A stretch of DNA of 64,000 nt. Origin: Methanothrix harundinacea (GTDB taxonomy: Archaea > Halobacteriota > Methanosarcinia > Methanotrichales > Methanotrichaceae). The notes under the pieces were generated by a model. It was not told where the DNA came from. It was given only the letters and a program-made list of their open reading frames with translations, and searched no databases. The translations under genes and the position numbers were made by a program. Below are positions 50,352-57,939 of the stretch, one piece after another. Each line of letters begins with the position of its first letter. The first letter of the stretch is position 1. The stretch spans positions 1-64,000 of the forward strand of contig DAXT01000017.1 in assembly GCA_002506535.1 (NCBI GenBank). Direction: 5' to 3'.

Positions 50352-51040
50352 TGAAGAACGGAGAGCTTCTCCGATATCTCCCCGCCCACCGGGACTCGAA
50401 CGACCGGCTGATGGCCCGGGCGAGGACGCTCTTGCCGGAGGAGGTGGAGGCCTCGACGGAACCGGAGGTCCTCCGGATCAGAAGGATGGCCCTCGCGGTC
50501 CGGGGCGAGATCCACAGGATGAGGGGATTTATCAGGCTCGCCTCGCTGGGGGACCGGGTCCTCTGGGGGAGGATCTCCCCCCATCACGACGTCGGGTTTG
50601 AGGTCGCCGACTTCTTCGCGAGGCGGTTTCCGGGAACGATGATCGTCCTCGGGGACGGGAGGAGGTCCTGGTCGTCCCTATACGCCGAGGGCGCCATCCT
50701 CCGCCAGGAGGGAGGAGGTCTCGCCGCCACCCTGGCGGAGATATCCGAGATTATGGATCTGAGGTTCGAGGGGGAAGAGGATGGGGGGTGCGAGGTGTCG
50801 GAAGAGAAGGGAGGAAAAGATCAAGACGAAAAGGAGGTGGAGCCGCAGCATATAGGGGCTGAGGAGGGGGCCGGGACGGCGGCCGCCGACCTCTGGAGCG
50901 TCTACTATCGAAGCCAGGACGTCCCCCGGAAGGCGGGGAGGAGACCCTTCGGCGGGCGGATATCCCGGCGAGCCCTCCGGTCCGCGGGCCTCGATGCCGA
51001 AAAGGAGGGCGGGAGCATGAAGCTTCAGGATTTCACTTGA
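50351..51040 (+). CDS. DUF4130/TIGR03915-like DNA metabolism protein
   Basis: This 229-residue partner of the preceding radical SAM gene has the DUF4130 core RRMALAVRGEIHRMRGFIRL, then SPHHDVGFEVADFFARRFPG and MIVLGDGRRSWSSLYAEGAI. An acidic, low-complexity insert (about residues 145-180) separates it from a C-terminal LWSVYYRSQDVPRKAGRRPF segment, as in the family's terminal helices. The biochemical role is unknown; the pair is almost always adjacent and linked to DNA repair. ATG 50351 shares bases with the upstream TGA (TGATG). The gene ends inside the converging glycosylase gene. Confidence 0.8.
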   Translation: MKNGELLRYLPAHRDSNDRLMARARTLLPEEVEASTEPEVLRIRRMALAVRGEIHRMRGFIRLASLGDRVLWGRISPHHDVGFEVADFFARRFPGTMIVLGDGRRSWSSLYAEGAILRQEGGGLAATLAEISEIMDLRFEGEEDGGCEVSEEKGGKDQDEKEVEPQHIGAEEGAGTAAADLWSVYYRSQDVPRKAGRRPFGGRISRRALRSAGLDAEKEGGSMKLQDFT

Positions 51041-51683
51041 AGATCTCCCCCGTCTCCTTCGACCAGAGGAGGAGGTCGAGGTGGCCCATGGGGATGCCGG
51101 TCGCCCGGGAGAACTCCATCATCCTCCCCTCGATCTCCAGGTACCTCTTCTTGGTGAGGGACTTCGGGATCTCATCGATGACGCCCAAGACGACAAGATT
51201 CTTAAGGATGTGCCGGTCGAGGATGGCGAGCTCCTCTCCCAGGCCGATGTTCCGCAGGAAGTGGCCCGCCTCCTTGTAGCCCAACCCGAGGACGTTCTCG
51301 ACGAGCCACTCCCGGGCGGCGAAGGCGTCGGAGAAACCCCCCAGAACCGCCCTGATGGCCAACCGGCCGTCCCGGGTGAACTGACGGCGGGCGGCGACGA
51401 TCCGCCCCGCCTTCGTCTCGGCGAACCGGACCCTAGATAGCTCCCCCACCACCTCGCAAGCGCTTCCGCAATAGAGGAGGCCGCACCCCCGGAGCCGCTC
51501 GACGGCGGGCCAGCAGACCCGGGCGCGGGACTGGGGCGTCAGCAGGCAGAAGGCGAGCTCGGCGAAGAGGTCCTCGTCCGACCCGGCGGCCCAGATCCGC
51601 CGGAAGTCGGCGAGGCGGCCAGCGATCTCCTCCTTCGTCGCCTGGTGGAAGGCTGCGAGCTCTTCGATTCTATCGGGGTTCAT
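51033..51683 (-). CDS. Ogg2-type N-glycosylase/DNA lyase
   Basis: This 216-residue helix-hairpin-helix glycosylase removes 8-oxoguanine and nicks DNA by beta-elimination. The protein lacks other domains and has the Ogg2 pattern LVENVLGLGYKEAGHFLRNI, with the catalytic Lys in GYKEA, and the catalytic Asp in LAILDRHILKNLVVLG. AELAFCLLTPQSRARVCWPA lies near residue 43. It converges with the DUF4130 gene, overlapping it by eight bases, and forms the third DNA-repair-like gene of this cluster. Confidence 0.9.
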   Translation of the reverse strand: MNPDRIEELAAFHQATKEEIAGRLADFRRIWAAGSDEDLFAELAFCLLTPQSRARVCWPAVERLRGCGLLYCGSACEVVGELSRVRFAETKAGRIVAARRQFTRDGRLAIRAVLGGFSDAFAAREWLVENVLGLGYKEAGHFLRNIGLGEELAILDRHILKNLVVLGVIDEIPKSLTKKRYLEIEGRMMEFSRATGIPMGHLDLLLWSKETGEIFK

Positions 51684-51829
51684 CGCCCCTTCCCTCGTCG
51701 CCAGCCGATAAGACGGTGTCGGAACTCCGGGACGGCCCCCGGATAGGCCGCCCTCCGAGCAGGACTTACCGGCTGTCCTCCCGGAGGAAGCAGCAGCCTC
51801 CGCTGGGCAGCCTCCGTAGCCCTGGCGGC

Positions 51830-52122
51830 TCAGAGCTGAGCCAGCGAATCAAGCTCGCCTGCGGCCGCGGTCTGGGCTAGCATCTCCGAGGACAAATCCA
51901 GCCCGGTGACACAGTAGCCGCTGCCTGAGCGATCTCGATGGAGTGGCGGCCCGTCCCGCACCCGACGTCGAGGATGGAGCCTGCGGGCGGCAGAGCCAGC
52001 TCCTCGATGAGGAAGTCCACCTATGCAAGGGTGTTCTTCGTGAAGACGTTGTCCATGTAGATCGGCGCATGCGCGTCAAAGAACTCTTCCCATCTGCTCT
52101 TCTCTTTCAAGGGATCACCCAT
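51830..52122 (-). pseudogene. Broken SAM-dependent methyltransferase
   Basis: From ATG 52122 the frame gives WEEFFDAHAPIYMDNVFTKN, an in-frame TAG at 52021-52023, then VDFLIEELALPPAGSILDVG and CGTGRHSIEIA. This is the class I methyltransferase motif I. A one-base shift then moves the reading to GYCVTGLDLSSEMLAQTAAA, followed by a stop at 51830. The remaining C-terminal half is absent. Two lesions plus truncation make this a dead gene. The 146 bases between it and the glycosylase gene show nothing. Confidence 0.8.
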
Positions 52123-52330
52123 CTTTCTTGCAGAAATGAGAGCTTGAGGCTGAGCCGCGGTGCGGTGCGAGGGGCCGCGCCGTTGGCTCCGGCGCTTTTT
52201 TGGTGGCTCAACGCTATATAGCTGCCACGGTGCCGTCGTCGTTTCGCAAAGAAGAAGTCCGGGGTCGGCGCCGAAGGTGGGGGCTTAGGCTCCTTGCCAT
52301 CCCTAGACAATAGAATCCGCTGGAAATGTC

Positions 52331-52507
52331 TCAGTCTTCGAGGAGATCTGCGATCAGGTCTTCGACGTCGTCAAAACGCCTTCCCAGGCCCAGCTCCGCC
52401 TCCCTCTTCGCCTCCAGGACGTCGGCTATGAACTCCTCGCTGAAATCTCCGCGGGAGTCGGAGGCGTGCAAGGGGGCGCCATCTTTCTGGATATTTTCAA
52501 GAGCCAT
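52331..52507 (-). CDS. Small acidic protein, possible antitoxin-like
   Basis: This 58-residue frame begins MALENIQKDGAPLHASDSRG and ends in a helical acidic half (EEFIADVLEAKREAELGLGR, then RFDDVEDLIADLLED). The tail resembles helical partner-binding regions of small antitoxins, but I recognise no family and no intact toxin lies nearby. The frame extends slightly upstream to a TTG at 52516. It may be a surviving piece of a damaged locus together with 52529-52780. Confidence 0.35.
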   Translation of the reverse strand: MALENIQKDGAPLHASDSRGDFSEEFIADVLEAKREAELGLGRRFDDVEDLIADLLED

Positions 52508-52528
52508 CTGCTCCAACGGTGTGGGTCC

Positions 52529-52780
52529 TCATACAAAATACTGTCCCGATATCTCCGGGCGGCGCGGAAGTCGGATAGCCACCAAGAGGATACGAATCTG
52601 CAGATGTTCTTCCTTCGTGAAGTGGTTCAGGATAGCGGCGATGAGGCTCGCTTTACACTCCTTGAAACGACGTTCACCTCGTCTCCTCGACCCCGGCGTA
52701 TTAGGTTCGAGGAAGATATGCTCATTTTCTTCCCAGATTTCAGGCTGAACTGGGTTTAAGATGGCCTCAATGCGCTGGTT
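52529..52780 (-). other. Coding-like fragment without start codon
   Basis: After a TAA at 52781 the minus strand has 83 open codons that read like protein: QRIEAILNPVQPEIWEENEH, then FLEP, and FKECKASLIAAILNHFTKEE. From about 52590 a different frame looks more protein-like (WWLSDFRAARRYRDSILYED), suggesting a frameshift. There is no start codon. It is probably a gene remnant of unknown family. Confidence 0.3.
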
Positions 52781-52797
52781 TTACATCCTTCTATTCC

Positions 52798-53013
52798 TCA
52801 ATTTTTTTCTCTCTCCGGCACAAGTCTAGTTTCTTCAAATTTTACAGAAATGTCTACGTTTAGGATCCTAATCTGGCCGAGGCCATTGATATTGGAGTAT
52901 GTGTTTAGCCGACCAGGCTTGACCTCAGGATCTTTCGATAGTCGAGTCCCTATTGGTTTCATGTGACTAGGACGGTCATAATACGTTTCATGAATAGAAG
53001 AGATATGTATCAT
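52798..53013 (-). CDS. Small protein downstream of the DUF4062 gene
   Basis: This 71-residue frame (MIHISSIHETYYDRPSHMKP) starts with ATG 23 bases after the DUF4062 stop on the same strand. It is polar, with no membrane segment or motif I recognise. AT-richer composition matches the DUF4062 gene, so the two may form a unit. The upstream AAAGATCAGC is a poor ribosome-binding site. Confidence 0.42.
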   Translation of the reverse strand: MIHISSIHETYYDRPSHMKPIGTRLSKDPEVKPGRLNTYSNINGLGQIRILNVDISVKFEETRLVPEREKN

Positions 53014-53036
53014 TATTTGCTGATCTTTATCAAAAG

Positions 53037-54032
53037 TTAACTATTAAATATCTTTTCTTGCAGCATTCTTTTTTCAATATATGCAAAGAACTGAGTTCCC
53101 TTCTCGGTGATAGCATACCTTCTGTATTTTGCTCCTGCTACTTTCTCATTTTGCACTATACCATAAGTCTGAATTTTTGGGCAGAGTTTGTTATAGACAA
53201 ATGATGTAGTCTTGTCGATTCCGTATTCATTTGTTACCCCTCTCATTAAAATATCTTTGAAGGCAAAAGCGATAGAAAGCAACGTCGCTTCATCAGGAGA
53301 GTCAGACCACGCTTCGGAGGATTGCTTCAAGTAATTAAGGTTTACCTTTAACGAGGAAAACAGGTCGAAAAGCTCTGAGAACTCTTGCTCTATAGCTGTC
53401 GTGCTTGATCGAGATTTGTTGATTTGTTTGGCCTGTGCTGTAAGCTTCTCTTGTAGCTCCTTGTTCTCCGCATGAAGTTGTAACAACTCCTCGGCCAAAG
53501 CCTTTGTATCAGGGATCTCCGTTGCACGAACCCAGCCCTTCAAATCATACTCTCGAACTAATTGAGGTATCGTTTCTAGAAAGGCTAGCTTTACATCTTT
53601 GTGATCGGAAAAGAAGCACGACATCTTGCTCAGCACCTTTTCCCTAAAAGCTTTAAGCTTATCTGGATTATCCTTTTCAAGAACGCAACTGCCGGACGTT
53701 TTACTTCTTTTTTCCAACTCATCCTCATTAATCACAACGGCAAAATGTGGTTTTCCAGAACTTACAGCAAAATCATACTCCATCTCTGTGTAGCTCAAAC
53801 CGGAACTTGGTTCGATAGAGCCATAACGTCCTCCGATAATAACCATATAAATGTCTGATTCACCGATCCATCGTTGAATTACTTCCCACTGGCTTTTATC
53901 TCCAGCGATAAATAATTCCATACCCGCGGGTATGTTGCCCGACTTAAGGATTGCTTCGATAGCTGCTTGTCTCTCTGGGATTAGATCCTGATAAGTGGAG
54001 GATATAAAGACCTGTAATTTTGAGTTCATCAT
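53037..54032 (-). CDS. DUF4062 domain protein with coiled coil and winged helix
   Basis: In this 331-residue protein, residues 1-110 are a DUF4062 domain (LQVFISSTYQDLIPERQAAI, then YMVIIGGRYGSIEPSSGLSY), an alpha/beta module found at the N-terminus of many NTPase and sensor proteins. Residues about 165-205 predict a coiled coil. Residues about 255-325 look like a winged helix (KTTSFVYNKLCPKIQTYGIV, then KYRRYAITEKGTQFFAYIEK). The domain recurs in stress and defence islands, but no nuclease or NTPase domain is present here. Its AT-richer composition suggests acquisition. ATG starts at 54032. Confidence 0.75.
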   Translation of the reverse strand: MMNSKLQVFISSTYQDLIPERQAAIEAILKSGNIPAGMELFIAGDKSQWEVIQRWIGESDIYMVIIGGRYGSIEPSSGLSYTEMEYDFAVSSGKPHFAVVINEDELEKRSKTSGSCVLEKDNPDKLKAFREKVLSKMSCFFSDHKDVKLAFLETIPQLVREYDLKGWVRATEIPDTKALAEELLQLHAENKELQEKLTAQAKQINKSRSSTTAIEQEFSELFDLFSSLKVNLNYLKQSSEAWSDSPDEATLLSIAFAFKDILMRGVTNEYGIDKTTSFVYNKLCPKIQTYGIVQNEKVAGAKYRRYAITEKGTQFFAYIEKRMLQEKIFNS

Positions 54033-54372
54033 TCACTCCTTAGCCAAATGGTGGTGTTTGTATCCATAAATGGGATGTTTCCAAGTCCTTTAAATGTTCC
54101 TATCGCCTCGTGAGCTAACAATAAGGACACTGCGGCTTATGAACGCAGAGGATCTCGCCGCATTCAGGGCATCTCCACATTCTTTTCGATTCTTATTAAA
54201 TATTTTATGCTGCATTTTCGGATGTGTTCGGTGTCGTAGCCTTGACAGCCGGGAAATGGGTTGTTATATCTTTTATATGCCTTCAGAGGCCGCAATTCAT
54301 TCCGCAGTAAGTAATCAGCTTGAAAGCCAAAACTGACCCGCCCCGTAGATCTCCACCTTCTCACCCCCCCAC
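54033..54372. other. 340-base gap with a 21-residue zinc-ribbon frame
   Basis: No normal-sized gene is visible between the DUF4062 gene and the second ACH-GNAT gene. It contains one striking minus-strand frame, annotated separately at 54115-54180. AT-rich patches at about 54183-54205 (minus-sense ATAAAATATTTAATA) could be a promoter for it. Confidence 0.5.
54115..54180 (-). CDS. Possible zinc-ribbon microprotein or gene fragment
   Basis: ATG at 54180 to TAG at 54115 encodes 21 residues: MWRCPECGEILCVHKPQCPY plus a final Cys. CPEC and CPYC make two Cys knuckles 14 residues apart, a complete minimal zinc ribbon. A TATA-like box lies 10-30 bases upstream, compatible with a leaderless transcript. 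It may equally be the end of a lost zinc-ribbon gene. Confidence 0.25.
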   Translation of the reverse strand: MWRCPECGEILCVHKPQCPYC

Positions 54373-56310
54373 TCAGAACGTCATCCTCATCTCGAAGACC
54401 CCCTCCTCCCTCCTCTTCTCGATCTCAAAGCCCATCCCCTCGAAGAGGGCCATCATCGGCCGGTTGGTGACGAGGACCTCGGCGGAGAAGCCGAGGAGCC
54501 CCTGCCTCTTCGCGAGGTAGGTGAGATAGTGGAGCAGCTCGCTTCCGACCCCCTTGCCCTGGAAGTCGTCTCTTACGACTAAAGCGACGTCGGCGGTGTG
54601 CATGTCCCGGTTGAGGCTGTACTGGCCGACCCCGACGACCGTCTCCTGCTCCGGCCCGTCCTTCTCCTCGACGACGGCCAGGATCACCATGTCCCGGGAG
54701 TAGTCGACGGCGACGACCTCCTGCCTCACCTCCCGGGGGACGTTCCTCCTCGCCGATATGAACCGGCTGTAGAGGCTCTCGTCGGATAGGCTGTAGAAGA
54801 ACTCCTTGATCAGCGGCTCGTCGCTGATCCTGACGGGTCGCAGGAGGATTTCGAGGCCCTGGCCAGAACGGGTCGTCCTGTGAATCGCCAGGTGCTCGGG
54901 GTACTCGCCGCCCTTGCCGGGGACGAAGGGCTGGTCCTGGTAGATCAAATTCAGCCTCTTTGCCTCCTCGATCAGCCAGGGCTGAAAGTCCGGGTGGGCG
55001 ATTGCTATCAGGTCCATCGCCCTCTCCCGGATGTTCTTGCCCTGGAGGTAGGCGATCCCCCGCTCGGTGACCACGTACTGGACGTCCCCCCTCGTCAGAG
55101 TGACCCCGGAGCCGGCGGAGAGGGCGGGGACTATTCGCGAGACCTTGCCGCCGATGGCGGTGGAGGGGAGGGCGAGGATCGACTTTCCGCCCGGCGCCAG
55201 GAGGGCGCCCCTCATGAAATCCGCCTGGCCGCCTATCCCGCTGTAGAAGGTGGACCCGAGGGATTCGGCCGTCGCCTGGCCGGTGAGGTCGATCTCCATG
55301 GCGCTGTTGATCGCCGTCATCCTCTTGATCTTGGAAATTATGAGGGGGTTATTGGTGTAGTCGATCGTCTTGAACTCGACCGACGGGTTGTCGTCGAGGT
55401 ACTCGTAGGTCTCGGCCCTCCCCATGCAGAAGGAGGCGACGGTCTTTCCCCGGTCGATCGATTTTTTGGAGTTGTCGACGACCCCCGACTTCATCAATTC
55501 GACGATCCCGTCGGTGAGAAGCTCGGTATGGACCCCCAGGTGCTTCTTTTTGTGAAGGTGGGAGAGGAGGGCGTTGGGGGCGTAGCCGTACCCCACCTGG
55601 ATCGTCGAGCCGTCCTCGATGATCCTCGCGACGTAAGACGCGATCCTCGCGGCGGTGTCGGAGACGACCGCAGGCCGGTACTCCAGGAGCGGCTCGTCGT
55701 GGGGGACGAGATAGTCCACATCCTCGACGCTGATGAAGCCGTCGCCGTGGATCCGGGGCATGAACCGGTTGACCTGGGCGATGACGAGGGGCGCCATCTC
55801 CAGGGCCGCCTTGACGATGTCGACGGATACCCCCAAACTCATGTACCCGTGGCTGTCGGGGGGCGAGGTCTGGACCAGGGCGACGTCGATGGGGGTGATC
55901 TCTCTACGAAACAGATCGGGGACCTGGGAGAGGAAGATGGGGGTGTAGTCGGCCGCCCCCCGGTTGACGGCGTCCCGAGTGCTGTCGCCGATGAAGAAGG
56001 AGTCGAGCCGGAAGTTATCCTGGAACTTCTCGTCGGCGTAGGGGGCGACCCCGAGGGACCATACGTGGATCACCTCCGCCTCGAAGAAGGCCTTGGGGTT
56101 ATTTTTTACGTAATCGACGAGGGCCTTCAGGAGGAACTGGGGCTCGCCGCACCCTGTCCCTATGAATATCCGGTCGCCGGGGTGGATATTCCTGAATATT
56201 GCCGCGAGGGGGGCGAACTTCTCCGGCCAGATCTCCCTCTCCCGCTGGTACTTCTGGCCGCTATCGGCTCCGTCAGTCTCGATGAACCCCTTACCCATCG
56301 TATTCCTCAT
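54373..56310 (-). CDS. Acetyl-CoA hydrolase/transferase-GNAT fusion, second paralog
   Basis: This 645-residue protein has the same architecture as the gene at 47095: CoA-transferase/hydrolase domains (RIFIGTGCGEPQFLLKALVD, LGVHTELLTDGIVELMKSG, YSGIGGQADFMRGALLAPGG). A GNAT domain follows from about residue 495 (ILLRPVRISDEPLIKEFFYS, then LVVRDDFQGKGVGSELLHYL). The paralogs are clearly related but differ throughout, so the duplication is old. It could hydrolyse acetyl-CoA, exchange CoA between acids, or acetylate proteins. The start is the first ATG; MGKGF four codons later is an alternative. Confidence 0.88.
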   Translation of the reverse strand: MRNTMGKGFIETDGADSGQKYQREREIWPEKFAPLAAIFRNIHPGDRIFIGTGCGEPQFLLKALVDYVKNNPKAFFEAEVIHVWSLGVAPYADEKFQDNFRLDSFFIGDSTRDAVNRGAADYTPIFLSQVPDLFRREITPIDVALVQTSPPDSHGYMSLGVSVDIVKAALEMAPLVIAQVNRFMPRIHGDGFISVEDVDYLVPHDEPLLEYRPAVVSDTAARIASYVARIIEDGSTIQVGYGYAPNALLSHLHKKKHLGVHTELLTDGIVELMKSGVVDNSKKSIDRGKTVASFCMGRAETYEYLDDNPSVEFKTIDYTNNPLIISKIKRMTAINSAMEIDLTGQATAESLGSTFYSGIGGQADFMRGALLAPGGKSILALPSTAIGGKVSRIVPALSAGSGVTLTRGDVQYVVTERGIAYLQGKNIRERAMDLIAIAHPDFQPWLIEEAKRLNLIYQDQPFVPGKGGEYPEHLAIHRTTRSGQGLEILLRPVRISDEPLIKEFFYSLSDESLYSRFISARRNVPREVRQEVVAVDYSRDMVILAVVEEKDGPEQETVVGVGQYSLNRDMHTADVALVVRDDFQGKGVGSELLHYLTYLAKRQGLLGFSAEVLVTNRPMMALFEGMGFEIEKRREEGVFEMRMTF

Positions 56311-56334
56311 CCCCGGATATCTTTAAAAAGTTTC

Positions 56335-57111
56335 TCACATCCGCCTCGCGATCCCGGCAAACTCCTCTTCGATTCCTTCGAGCTCCTCGATCAGATCCTT
56401 CATCTGATCTGATCGACGATCCCCCCAGGCTAGGACCATCGCGGCCCCCTCCATCGGGCCGCAGACGAGGCCCGCATCCTCAAAGCGAAGGGGAAACTCT
56501 CGATGGTTGCAGTCCGGTCTCGCCCCCGCCTCCGGGCCGAGGATCTGCCAGGAGAGGACGACCCATCCCGCCTCCGCCGACCTTCTGATCAGCTCATCCA
56601 CGAGGGCGGAGTCGCCTTTATCGACGTAGGGCGAGTCGACGAGAAGGAGCGCGGCCTCGTCAAGATCGCGTGTCAGCTTGCGAGCGCCAGAAAAGCCGTC
56701 GCCGAGATGAAAGTTAATCTTCAGGCTCCGCCCCTTCTCGACAGATCTCCAGGCCTCTTCAACCTCGGGGCTCGTATCCCACAGCTCCGCCCTCAGGGCG
56801 AAGCCGCGCCGCCTCGCGAGGTGGAGGACTATGGACGCCGACCCCGGATAGCGCTCAAGGCGCTGAGGGTTCAAGTCGGCCAGGATTTGAAAGTAGGGAT
56901 GGGTCGCCAGCCCCTCCGGGATCGGCCAGAGCCGCCCGATCCCCCCCTCCCACTCCCCGCCGGGGCGCAGCTGGTAGCCTGGCCGGCCGGCATGGCTCTC
57001 GACGTAGACCCGGACTCCGGCGGCGAGGAGGCGGTCTGCCGCCTCGGCGAGGACGAGGTGCTTCCATACGTCGCCGGCGTTCCCGGCGTGGCGGCGGTGG
57101 TCGTAGCCCAT
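56335..57111 (-). CDS. RlmJ-like methyltransferase family protein
   Basis: This 258-residue protein resembles RlmJ (23S rRNA A2030 N6-methyltransferase). It opens YDHRRHAGNAGDVWKHLVLA, the family's YRHxFHAGNxADVLKHxVL motif. The catalytic N6-adenine MTase tetrapeptide is DSPY (LLVDSPYVDKGDSALV, about residue 158), where RlmJ has DPPY. The archaeal rRNA target is unknown. It lies 24 bases upstream of the second ACH-GNAT gene on the same strand and may be co-transcribed with it. Confidence 0.78.
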   Translation of the reverse strand: MGYDHRRHAGNAGDVWKHLVLAEAADRLLAAGVRVYVESHAGRPGYQLRPGGEWEGGIGRLWPIPEGLATHPYFQILADLNPQRLERYPGSASIVLHLARRRGFALRAELWDTSPEVEEAWRSVEKGRSLKINFHLGDGFSGARKLTRDLDEAALLLVDSPYVDKGDSALVDELIRRSAEAGWVVLSWQILGPEAGARPDCNHREFPLRFEDAGLVCGPMEGAAMVLAWGDRRSDQMKDLIEELEGIEEEFAGIARRM

Positions 57112-57222
57112 GGGTCCCTAAAAGGCCGCCATATCTGATAAAGGTCGTGGAGAAGGAGGATTAGATCGGTGGGGGTGTTTGATGGCGATCCGCCGGCTCC
57201 GTAGGCTCTGCCATCTCCGCCA

Positions 57223-57912
57223 TCATCTTATCGCCTCCAGGGGGATCTTCTCGCGGTGGACCGCCGTGGCGACGAGGGCGCCGGCGATCCCCAGCTCCCC
57301 CAGCCTTTCGAGGTCCGAGGCGTCCCTCACGCCGCCGCCGAGGAGGATGGGATGGGCGGAGAGGCCGGCGGCCTTCTGGAGAAAGATCTCATCGAGCCCC
57401 GCCGAGGTCCCCACCCGGTCGAGGGTGAGGAGGACGATCTCTCTGAGGGGAAGGAGATTCAGCCTTCGGATCAGGTCGAGGGGAGGGACCCTGAGGGCGG
57501 GGTCCCGGGATAGGACGGCGCCACCGAAGAGATCTATGCTGACGACGACTTCTCGCTTCAAAGAAGCAGCCATGATGAGGGCGAAAGATCCCGTCTCCGT
57601 CCCCAGGACCGGCGTGACCGATGGAGGGAGGAGGTCAAGATCTTCGGTCGACGATATCCCGACGTCGGCCATCGTCTCCGCCTCCCGCGCGATCTCGCCG
57701 ATCAGATCCAGATTATCGCCGGTCCCCATGATCCGATCGAGGTCGGCGACGTAGACCTCCTTCGGTCGCAGGAGGTCGAGGATCGCCAGGGGGTCGCAGG
57801 TCCTGACGATGGCGCTCGCCGTATCGATGGGGAGGTATTTCTCCCGCTCGCCCCGGAGGGCGTGGACCGCCGAACCGTTAAATAGGTCCAGTACAAAGAC
57901 GCAGCGGATCAT
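57223..57912 (-). CDS. HisA/HisF-like TIM-barrel protein (COG1411 type)
   Basis: This 229-residue barrel is related to HisA. It keeps Asp in VFVLDLFNGSAVHALRGERE (residues 5-24) and in VVVSIDLFGGAVLSRD, and the phosphate-binding ILLGGGVRDASDL and IAGALVATAVHREKI at the C-terminus. It is too divergent to be the histidine enzyme with confidence. It is divergent from mfnB with only 27 bases between the start codons, hinting at a role in methanofuran or related C1-carrier synthesis. That link is inference. Confidence 0.75.
   Translation of the reverse strand: MIRCVFVLDLFNGSAVHALRGEREKYLPIDTASAIVRTCDPLAILDLLRPKEVYVADLDRIMGTGDNLDLIGEIAREAETMADVGISSTEDLDLLPPSVTPVLGTETGSFALIMAASLKREVVVSIDLFGGAVLSRDPALRVPPLDLIRRLNLLPLREIVLLTLDRVGTSAGLDEIFLQKAAGLSAHPILLGGGVRDASDLERLGELGIAGALVATAVHREKIPLEAIR
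57871..57885 (+). promoter_or_regulatory. Probable mfnB promoter inside the HisA-like gene
   Basis: CGAACCGTTAAATAG combines a BRE-like purine stretch with a TATA box about 60 bases before the mfnB ATG. It lies within the first codons of the divergent HisA-like gene, because the intergenic space is only 27 bases. Confidence 0.45.
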
Positions 57913-57939
57913 GATTTGATCCAGCGAGGATGGGACGAT

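Noticed and set aside
11695..52023. In-frame TAG codons as pyrrolysine sites in the esterase (11695) and methyltransferase (52021) remnants.
   Set aside because: Both genes carry further damage (internal deletion; frameshift and truncation). Intact core genes such as porA end in TAG, and neither family uses pyrrolysine. Simple nonsense mutation is the better explanation.
57223..57912. Annotation as histidine-pathway hisA.
   Set aside because: It keeps only general HisA-like phosphate-binding and Asp features, diverges elsewhere and sits next to mfnB, away from hisG. The histidine role is not supported.
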